Assembly: GCA_003586115.2 (NCBI GenBank)
Contig: QVOM02000053.1
Span: 1,409,658 to 1,473,657 of the forward strand
Reading direction: 5' to 3'
Source of the DNA: Salvator merianae
Taxonomy: Eukaryota > Chordata > Lepidosauria > Squamata > Teiidae
DNA: 64,000 bases
Shown: positions 56,500-64,000 of the stretch, in pieces
Layout: the number at the start of each line of letters is the position of its first letter
Position numbering within the stretch: the stretch's first letter is position 1
Program-made: the position numbers and the translations under genes
Notes under the pieces: model-generated
Databases searched by the model: none
The model's input: the letters and a program-made list of their open reading frames with translations, nothing else
Told to the model about the DNA's origin: nothing

Positions 56500-57110
56500 T
56501 TTAGAAACATCGTCTTGTGATTCTTTTTTGTACAAGCAAACTAAAAACCACTTTCCGAATATTCCCGGGGCAGAATCCCAAGGATCGGGAATTAGACATT
56601 GGCACCGAGTTCCAAGGTGCAAACGTTAAGGAGCTGGTAAATTACAAAGAAAGTTGTGGAGCTCTCCATCATCTGTGGCATCAAATAAATAATTAGATAA
56701 AGCCACAGAGTTCTTTCGAGAAAAGCCGCGTCTTCTGAAATCCAGGGATTTTTTTTTCTTAAAAGCAAACACAACCAAGCAGATGTTTGCTTTGCTTTCC
56801 TCTCTGTTTCTTCCTTCCTTCCTTTCCTTCTTTCGAAAAGACTCTTGGCATGGGCCGGCGCCACTGGCAGGCTTCCAGCTCCGTAATAGCGTGCTGCAGA
56901 TTACTACCAGAGAAATGTTTGTTTACAACACGGAGCACATTTCATGGCGGCCTCCCGGCTTTGCAAATGCTGATTGCAGTGTAGAAAGCATTTACAAAAT
57001 TGAAGAGGCAGGAGTGCGGCCCTCTCCCTGCAACACTCGAAGAACTCAGGCTACAATCGCTTCTTTTATCATCACAGGCCGTGCGCAACGCATCCAAGGG
57101 AGAAAACTGC
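56500..57110. other. Unique-looking sequence, candidate conserved non-coding element
   Basis: Apart from a pyrimidine tract at 56,795-56,835 I see no repeat. It contains 'aataaataattagataaagc', 'gattactaccagagaaatg' and 'gcaaatgctgattgcagtg'. A plus-strand frame of 196 codons (56,783-57,373) begins in the pyrimidine tract and has no recognisable domain, so I do not call it a gene. Confidence 0.3.
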
Positions 57111-57450
57111 CAGCTTCGGGAGTCATTTGCTCCGTGTCGCACGCCTGGGATCCGTGTTCCACTTTCCCCCGACAGGGGCTCTGTTCACACGGAACCTGTC
57201 GCGGCGGTTGGGGGAGCTGTGACACATCGTGCGCCAACGTGGTCTCCCCCAAAATATTAAAATGGGATGCAGTGTGCTCCCCCCTCCGCGCAACCCTGGC
57301 AAGGACTGCATGCTTCCTTGAGGGAAGTTTGGCACTTTGCTTTCTAGATAAAGTTAGGAGCACACATTGCTAGAAGTGGAGGTAGGCTATGAGGCAAGGG
57401 ACTAAGCACGTTATGATAACATCTGCACACAGTTTTAAAAAGTGGGTCAG

Positions 57451-57608
57451 AAGCAGCTTAGAGGCGGGAGCATCCATGTACTGGCGCCTCTAATCCCCAT
57501 TAAGGATGAGAAAACACGCTTCCCAAATGCAGCCTCTGGTCATTAATGTCGATTAGAGGTGGGACGGAAACACTAGCATCCACATGCTATCACCTCTAAG
57601 CTGCTTTT
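57451..57608. mobile_element. Family G foldback element, copy 1 (most complete)
   Basis: The left arm 'agcagcttagaggcgggagc', 'atccatgta' and 'gcgcctctaatccccattaa' pairs with the right arm 'cattaatgtcgattagaggt', 'ctagcatccacatgctat' and 'cacctctaagctgctttt' (to 57,608). About 158 bp, almost all in the stem. Confidence 0.78.
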
Positions 57609-57965
57609 GGGTTCTACGGCACCCGTATCTTGACACCCCGGGCTTTCTGCTATGGGCAACCCGGACTCACTTCCTGGCTTAGAACTGCCCCACGTGTGGG
57701 TCACTGTGGTTTTGACTGGCATGTTAGTGGTATCTCTGAGAGTCCACTCAGAGGGTGCCTCTTAGCAGCATGCCATAGCACACCCTCAGAGGTCCGGCCA
57801 CGAAGCTCATGCAAGTTTCACAGCAGCAGCGTGGCCTAGTCCAGATTTCCACCGTTGGTGCCGATGGGGTTGATCCAGGCCTTCCCGTGGTCAGAATCGG
57901 TGGGCTGGGCTATTCCGGACCCGCTGATCCCAACCAAGCGCAGGTAAGTCCCAGAAGGGCCTTTG
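57609..57965. mobile_element. Family E-related element, poorly bounded
   Basis: It contains 'cgaagctcatgcaagtttca' (57,800-57,819), the small palindrome typical of the family, and ends with 'agaagggcctttgacc' near 57,951-57,966. Left end not identified. Confidence 0.35.
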
Positions 57966-58269
57966 ACCGCTTCTACTCAGGACTCAGCAGTCTGAGGGAA
58001 ACCCTGTTCACCAAGTGTAGCGGGTGCCCTGGGCAACGGGCCGAAGTCTCCCCCTTTCTCCCTCTGCTTTTTATCGACCCCAGCATCACCAGATAGCCAA
58101 GCTTAGAGCCAGCGGACGGTGTCCTCGAATAACTCCAGAGTTGTAGGATCCTGGCAAAATGAAAAAGTCATCAAGAATTTTGTGGCCTCAGCTGACCACT
58201 TCCTCAACTTTCATTCATGACGCTCATGACAGGCCAATGCAGGGCATGCGAATACCTTTCAAAAATAGG

Positions 58270-58318
58270 GCCCAATTTGCAAAATAAATAAATAGATAGA
58301 TAAATAAATGGATAAATG
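58270..58318. repeat. (AAAT)n/(GATA)n tract
   Basis: Mixed AAAT, GATA and GGAT units; possibly a LINE tail. Confidence 0.85.
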
Positions 58319-58947
58319 TCAGCTTGAGTGTTCCGATTCCTCATTTCTGGATGTAATCACCAAGATCAAACACTGAAATGTCAAAGCAGTGCCCTGCTCT
58401 TCCTCCCAGAAGATGTTCTCACTTTCCACACGCACTCATGCACACTTCTTTGCGCTGTCGAGCCAAATCATCAACTAGGCTTCCTTTTTGCATAAGGGCT
58501 GAGAGTGGAAAGGAGAAGCCATAGATCCTTGGTTTTGCAGGAAGCCGGTTGGACGTTCAGTTCTTGACCCCTCTAAGTAGATCTGGTGCAGACTGTTGTC
58601 CGAAACAGAAAGAGCTCTTGCTGTCCAGTGCCAACACGGTCAGGCCTGGAACGGCCTCTCTAGGCAACCCTTTGACGACACCAGGACTGAGCGGATTCCC
58701 GTTCTCCCAGCCGCAGAGCGGCGTTGAAAAGGATGCTGCCGTAGTGTCTCTTTCAGAAAGGAGATCATAGCTCCACACCAAAATTCATGACCCTGGAAGG
58801 AGGTTGTGCCCTCTGAATTTTGTACGTTGGGCAGGCAGAGCTGAGCCAAGATTGCCTGGGGATTTTCCCCCCTCTCCCAAGAAAACATCCCAGGTTTTAT
58901 ATTTGTTTGTTTTCCTATCCCATGAAAATAAATCACCTTGTACAACT

Positions 58948-59069
58948 CTAGGCCCTTTCTGCACCGGGCTTTATCTCAAGGACGTATCCCGAAATAGGGG
59001 CCTGCCATCCACATGCTAGCGGAGACCATGGCAAGCCTTGGAACAAGCCCCAGTGTGGAAAGGGCCCTG
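58948..59069. mobile_element. Family F-type short TIR element
   Basis: The left end 'ggccctttctgcaccggg' (from 58,951) and the right end 'ccccagtgtggaaagggccc' (to 59,067) are inverted copies. 'gaaataggggcctgccatcc' with 'acatgctagcgg' parallels the arm at 34.7 kb (gaacaggagcctgccatcca on its minus strand). Confidence 0.65.
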
Positions 59070-59159
59070 GATTCACAGGGAGGGCAGTGGCAGTTTCTTC
59101 TAAATATTGATACGCAGCAACACCAGGCCCAAACAGGCCAGTGGAACTACAGACTGAGA

Positions 59160-59412
59160 TGGGATTTGGATGCCCCGGGAAATGTGTTGCTCGGCTTCTT
59201 CCCCTCCTTTGGCAACTTTCATTCCTGGCCCTCGGGGCATTCAGAGGCCCTCCATGCTGATCCTGAAGCTGGCATGAGCTTCAACGCTAGCACGGAGGCT
59301 GGTGTGGAACAGGCCGTCCCAATGCGGATGGCCTTATTTCACACCAGGGGCAATCCAACGGATTGCTTATTCCAGTACCAGAAAAGCAACAGAAAGTGTG
59401 GAAATGGCCTGA
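59160..59412. mobile_element. Probable TIR element next to family F copy
   Basis: It ends 'gaaagtgtggaaatggcc' (59,392-59,409), an inverted GGCC..TTCCACACTTTC terminus, and contains 'gctggcatgagcttcaacgc', the family E palindrome word. Left limit uncertain. Confidence 0.4.
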
Positions 59413-60305
59413 GGTTCCTTCCGATGCATGTGGACTGATGCAGTACAAGTGTCGAGCACACACACACACCAGGAGCCCCTGATTTGCCGCACAGCAGCTA
59501 AACGGCTGCTGCACTGCAAATGAAGGAGACTGGGTTGCTCCAGAGCGGGGAAGTCTCTCTCTGAACCTAATGCACCCAGCCCCTTAATGCACCCTTCTCT
59601 GGGCATCTTCAAGAAGCCTCGGGGTGGGGGACCGTCTGAATGCCCCACCCTCGGCGCTTCTCCCCAACAGCCCATGGATATCTAAACTTGGTCTTAGTCT
59701 CAAGGCACATAGTATTTTAGCCTGTGTCCCCTCAGAACTTACATAAGATTAGCACCATCCTATAAGGATAAAGAGGTGAAACGCCCCTTCCTTTGAGACA
59801 TTGCGCCAAATAATGTTCAATTTCAGTATATAAATGTTGAGGATCAAAGGCTTAATCAGTTGCATCAGCTGTAGCAAATTACTGATGACATCTTTCTAAT
59901 CCATGTCAGTGCATTATTACTGAGATCTTTTCAAATGCAAGAACATGCAAAATACAATACAGTGATAGATTACAGGGTGTGTGAGAGATTTTATCCACAT
60001 GGGTTTCGGATGGACATATTTTCTCATGAGTAGCAAAGCCGGAAGGCTTTGAAACATTTGAAACACCATTCAAGGCATATGCTAAATATTGTTGCAATTT
60101 AGAGAAAGGTGCATGTAATTTACAAATCAGTGCAAGTTGGGGCCAAAAGAGACATGTTCTACTTGACCGTGTACCCCATATTTTCTTAGTTAATAACAAC
60201 AGTTGCAGGGAAACATAATTCTGTAAAAGGAAACAAATGGGATCTCTCTGTACACAGGTAGAATGGAGACTCCCTTCCAAGAGACTCAAGGAAACACTTC
60301 CAACT

Positions 60306-60660
60306 TAGGGCTTTTTTTTTTAGTGCGAGGCCTAGCCCACTTCTGAACCTCTCTCTTCCACACTCTGAAGAGAAAGGCCACGCCCCCAGTAGGCAGCTGC
60401 ACCCGCATAGGACACAGTGTAGCTCAATCAGGATACCAGTAGATCTGTTTTAGCAGGTCTACCAGCAGTCCAGGGGCCGCTAGACCAGCCTAAGGAAGTG
60501 TTTGGAAGGCACACACCATGAGCCAGTTTAGCAGGGGAATCCATTTTGATGGCACATCAAATCGCACCACCAAAATGGGTCCCTCTAGAGATCTGAGACC
60601 AAGAAGTAGGCTCCAAAACTCACATGAACTTTGGAGTGGTGCAGCATGGCATAGGGCCTG
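60306..60660. mobile_element. Family E element, copy at 60.5 kb
   Basis: It starts 'agggcttttttttttagtgc' (degenerate terminus). Inner hairpins are 'ccagtagatctgttttagca' with 'ggtctaccagc' (about 60,439-60,470) and 'ggggaatccattttgatggc' with 'caccaccaaaatgggtccct' (60,533-60,584), the latter the same as at 8.8 kb. Confidence 0.6.
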
Positions 60661-60789
60661 TCCTGGAAGAAGCCGTACAAGTGAGTGCATACAAGTGTTC
60701 TGGGTCTGCAGGACCACTCCAGCCGCCACAAGTGCAGAAACAGCTGTTGAATGCCAAGGGGATGGAAGATACTGTTTGTTACTAATGGA

Positions 60790-60918
60790 CACACAGAGGA
60801 ATCATTATAGGTGACTGCATAGCTACTCCTCCTTCAATTAATAAAACTGGCCATTTTAAGTGTCTGCTTATAAAGCATGCTTAGCATAATTCATATTTCT
60901 GACTTCTGTATACAGAGT
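60790..60918 (+). repeat. Direct repeat, copy 1 of 2
   Basis: 'cctccttcaattaataaaac', 'ggccattttaagtgtctgct', 'tataaagcat' and 'catatttctgacttctgtat' are repeated at 61,801-61,919. This copy has about 14 extra bases (gcttagcataattc). The pair could be the same interspersed repeat twice or a local duplication. Confidence 0.8.
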
Positions 60919-61800
60919 TGGCCAGTTGCGGCTGCTCTGTAAGATCGTTGGGTTCGTTGCTCCCTCAAACCTCACCCCCACCCCAGGAATGTATATCTAA
61001 ATATGCAGTGGAGGCTGCAACCAATCAGAAATTAATTAAGCATTTGGTCTGTCTTAGTACCTTGGATTGGGCAATGCGCTGCAATTTAACAGCTTTTTTT
61101 GTCCGTTGTCACGCAGACCAATCACATTTCTCAATTTGATGCATGTGGTCTCAAGATCCTCCCCTCCCCTGAATCTAAACAAGCCTGGGACAGCCATTTT
61201 CTTGGTTCAAGGCAGGTAGGCAGGCTGTGTTTATTGACTCCATGCATATGGTGGCTCAGGCTAGTGCTGGGAGAGTGTGGCAGGCAGGAAGAAAGGTGCA
61301 TTTCCATTTGCCTTTATTGTTTTATTTATCTTAAGGCCTTTTGGGCCAGGACTGGGCCACGGACGCTTCAGTCATCCCCATGTGCCACGTCTAAGCACCC
61401 TGTGCCTTTCCCTGGGGGCTGCTCCCCCATTCTGTTTGCTCACTTCTTTTTTTATATGGCAGGGAAGCCCAAGACAGCTGTTCTCTCCAGCCTCCAGCCT
61501 CGTCCTCCTCCAACTGAGGCAGGCGGCACACAGCACAGCGTGTGTTTGCATGGTTGTTCGCTGGCGCCTGGCTGAGCTGGGGTCACACATGGGGGCCTGG
61601 ATGCTCGCAAGGTTCAGTGAAGATCAGCAGGTCTTGCTTGGAGTCAGGCTGCTTCAGACCACTGGCATACATTTCCATGGTGATGGAAAGGGCTGGCGAG
61701 TGATTGGTAGTGAGAAGAACAGACATGCATCACGCCCCACTTTGTTCCAGCAAGATGGTGCGAGGGTCAAGACCTACAGATCTGTGCTGCTCTCCACCCC

Positions 61801-61919
61801 CACACAAAGTAAGGAACTGTCACAGGTGACCACATAGCTGTTCCTCCTTCAATTAATAAAGCTGACCATTTTAAGTGTCTCCTTATAAAACATATTTCTG
61901 TCTTCCGCATGTAGAGTTG
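61801..61919 (+). repeat. Direct repeat, copy 2 of 2
   Basis: 'cctccttcaattaataaagc', 'tgaccattttaagtgtctcc', 'ttataaaa' and 'catatttctgtcttccgc' match 60,790-60,918. The copies are about 1.0 kb apart and both include AATAAA. The spacer has an open frame of 186 codons (61,277-61,837) that I do not recognise. Confidence 0.8.
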
Positions 61920-61960
61920 CTGCAAGCCACTCAAAACTGCAGCTGAGGAGGAATCACCGT

Positions 61961-62450
61961 GATGGATGTGCAAAATGTCATTCTGAATGCTTTATGGGGC
62001 CTCCAAAATGGGCCCATCTCTCTTACATAAAGGCCAATTTGGCTAGGTGGAACCCTTAGCAAGCCTGGCCCTAGGGGAAGGTGAGCACCCACCTCAGCTC
62101 ACCTTATTCCTGGCTGCCCCTCCCAGCCTTTTCCAGAGTCTGGAGTGGGTGAGGCCATCTGTTGCCACATCAGGCGATGTGATGACATCATTCTGTGGCC
62201 CAACACAAAATTGCATCAGGCCGCGTTATGAGGGCCTTGCATAGCCCAGTGCAGCAATAAGCAGTCCTGGTTCCTCTGGAACAGGCCAGGAGGGACAGGC
62301 AAGAATAAGGTGAGTTGAGGTGGGCGCTCACCTTCCTCTAGGTCCAGGATGTTAACTGTTCCACCTAGCAAAACTGGCCTTTATGTATGAGAGGCGGGGC
62401 CATTTTGGATGCCCCATAAAACATTCAAAGTGGCATTGTGCTCACCCCTG
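61961..62450. mobile_element. 490-bp foldback element with hAT-like end
   Basis: The right terminus reads 'caggggtgagcacaatgc' on the minus strand. The left is 'gatggatgtgcaaaatgtc', alignable without gaps. Long arms follow: left 'ctttatggggcctccaaaat' (61,990-62,009) through 'acataaaggccaatttggct' to 'cacccacctcagctcacctt'; right is the inverted equivalent (62,305-62,420). Pairing weakens towards the centre. CAGGGG ends suggest hAT. The flanks atcaccgt and atgatctg are at best a decayed duplication. Confidence 0.78.
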
Positions 62451-63336
62451 ATGATCTGGAAATGCAGAATACAATTTTTCACAGATGTGCACCTTTCAGT
62501 ATAACATATTCTTTTGCAAATAATCTAACCGAAATTCCTTTGCAAATCTGGTCAACTGGAGGCTTGCTGTCAGAACTCCAAGAAACAGCAAAGGTGAACA
62601 GTCTGACAACAGGTATGGCACAAACAAGTCCCACGTAACAAATCCAATTAAGTAAAAGCATTGAAGAATGTTAGTAATAATTTACATTTAAAATGCAGTT
62701 TAACAACCACTGACAAAAAGTTGATTTTCCTTTGTTGTCTCTTGATTTGAGTCCAGAAGTAAAAGATTGGCAGCGTCTCGGTTGATTCTGGCTACTAGAT
62801 TCTTTGCAGTTCCCCAGGTAAGTTCCTTGTGAAACCTATTGCACGAACAACATGCGAAAAGGACATGGACTATTATTTCAAGCCTATTATTGCTGCTCTG
62901 GAAGGGACAGGGATCCTCACGTATCTGCCATTTAATGTGTCTGATGAGAGAGTGTTCAGCCCAGCTTTACAAAGGCAAAATGCCGGTGCTTTATGCAGCT
63001 TTTGCTCAACAAGGAAACATCTGAAAAGAGTAATTATAGCTGACATTCAAAATTTAAAGGTGAACAGGGTAGGTGTACACGAGGAACAAATCTTCTGGCT
63101 GCTGGGTCCCACGATGTCTCTTTAACCTGGGGGAAGGCCTCTTGGCTCCTGCGAAAGAGGGACCTTAGGCGCCCTGTAGATGCAGCCCCAGTCACATAAT
63201 TCCAGTAGAGATGTCCGTTTGACTTGGTGCTTGTTGTCAGATGCAATAATCTGTTTTCCAGATTGTTTGTGTAGACTACTTACTATGCCTATTATGTACA
63301 TGCTAGTGACCTGGATTCTCTGTGTATTTGTTTCTT
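62451..63336. other. Unassigned sequence
   Basis: No gene or repeat recognised. A plus-strand frame of 98 codons (62,829-63,125) has no domain I know. Confidence 0.3.
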
Positions 63337-63480
63337 AGGCCCTTTCCACACTTTACCTGAGATCCAAAACAAGGGGCCGCAAAGTCTCTGAGTGAGGCCC
63401 CGCCCATCACTGTGAGGCCCCGCCCATCACTGATACGCTCTGTTAGTACACCGTGCAAATAATACCTGGCCTGGAAAGAA
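63337..63480. mobile_element. TIR-type left end followed by a 20-bp tandem pair
   Basis: 'aggccctttccacacttt' (63,337-63,354) is a clear left terminus of the GGGCCTTTCCACACTT type. Downstream the unit 'gtgaggccccgcccatcact' is repeated exactly at 63,392-63,411 and 63,412-63,431. No right terminus found. Confidence 0.5.
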
Positions 63481-63494
63481 CACAAAGACCTGAA

Positions 63495-63570
63495 AAATGT
63501 CTTCCTGGATCAGACCAGTGGCCCATCTAGTCCCAGTCCTAATCCTACAGCAACCAACAACTTACGTATG
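63495..63570 (+). mobile_element. Interspersed repeat H, short plus-strand fragment
   Basis: 'tcctggatcagaccagtggc' and 'ccatctagtcccagtcc' match the start of the H family (subfamily with CCAGTGGCCCATCTAG). Confidence 0.6.
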
Positions 63571-63699
63571 GAAGCCCACGAGCTGGATGTGACCTCAACG
63601 AGAACCGGAGCTCAAAAAGAATCGGAATAGAGTTTCATGATGATAATTCAAAGAGCCAAAAGTGTTTCCCACATTGGCCTGGTAGGGAAGGAGTCAACT

Positions 63700-63870
63700 A
63701 AGAACAGAAGAGGAGCCCTGCTGGATCAGGCCACAGCCCATGTAGTCCAGCATCCTCATTCACCCAGTGACCTACCAATTGCTTCTGGGTATTCTCTAGC
63801 AGAATAAAAAGGCAAAAACCTTCACCTGTTCTCGACTCCCTGCAAATGGCCTTTGGATGCATCCTGCATG
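63700..63870 (+). mobile_element. Interspersed repeat H, plus-strand copy
   Basis: 'agaacagaagaggagccctg', 'ctggatcaggccacagccca', 'cacccagtgacctaccaatt', 'gactccctgcaaatggcc' and 'tttggatgcatcctgcatg' match 4,793-4,980 over nearly its full length. Confidence 0.8.
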
Positions 63871-64000
63871 GGATCAACAGAGGCTAAATAAAGGCCAGAT
63901 TTACATGCACCAGAACCAACAGCATTACCAGCTCCAAATGAAACGGGGAGGTAGAATTATTCCCCTCCTGCCTCCCTGTTGCCCCATTCACAGCTCACCA

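Noticed and set aside
56783..57373. 196-codon plus-strand open frame as a gene
   Set aside because: It begins inside a pyrimidine tract, has no domain I recognise, and shows no splice or promoter context that I could support.
61277..61837. 186-codon plus-strand frame between two direct repeats, as an LTR-element gene
   Set aside because: No retroviral or retrotransposon motif, no primer-binding site next to copy 1, and the repeat ends are not TG...CA.
63392..63431. CRISPR-type repeat
   Set aside because: Only two copies, directly adjacent, with no spacer.

Overview
The window reads as non-coding vertebrate nuclear DNA, most likely from a squamate reptile. That assignment rests on the repeats: CR1, L2-type, L1-type and probable RTE-type LINE remnants, a tRNA-derived SINE whose tail resembles Bov-B-linked SINEs, and a 'CTGCTGGATCAGGCC' repeat I associate with squamate genomes. 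I could run no database search, so species and repeat names are tentative. I found no protein-coding gene. All open frames are short (under 200 codons), and those I examined closely are low-complexity, lie in repeats, or resemble no family I know. The only protein-like stretches I recognise are broken retrotransposon fragments. The stretch could be intergenic or the inside of a very long intron.

Layout. 0-5 kb: an L1-like tail, copies of the squamate repeat (called H here), an (AAAG)n array and one hairpin element. 5.7-8 kb: a retrotransposon graveyard with a hAT-like GAACC-rich element, a CR1 reverse-transcriptase pseudogene, a short inverted-repeat element, a CR1-type ORF1 fragment on the other strand and an L2 3' end. 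8.4-34 kb: simple repeats and many short foldback elements separated by unassigned sequence. 34-38 kb: three foldback elements and a tandem trimer of the tRNA SINE. 40-46 kb: more terminal-inverted-repeat (TIR) elements, an L2 fragment and an L1-like fragment. 47-52 kb: a long (AAAGG)n array, a triple tandem of H, a (GT)n tract and two foldback families. 52.7 kb: the clearest element, a 211-bp GC-rich palindrome with an 8-bp target duplication, which is hAT-like. 54.8-57.1 kb: two stretches of unique-looking DNA that may be conserved non-coding sequence. 57-64 kb: more foldback elements, a 490-bp inverted repeat at 61,961-62,450 and H copies.

The most notable theme is the number and variety of short non-autonomous elements built as near-complete palindromes. 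Many end in variants of GGGCCTTTYYRCACT. At least six structural families (A to G here) are visible, several in two to eight copies, some with conserved inner hairpins and some present only as single arms. No transposase is visible, so any mobilising enzyme would be elsewhere in the genome. Family letters are labels for this report only.
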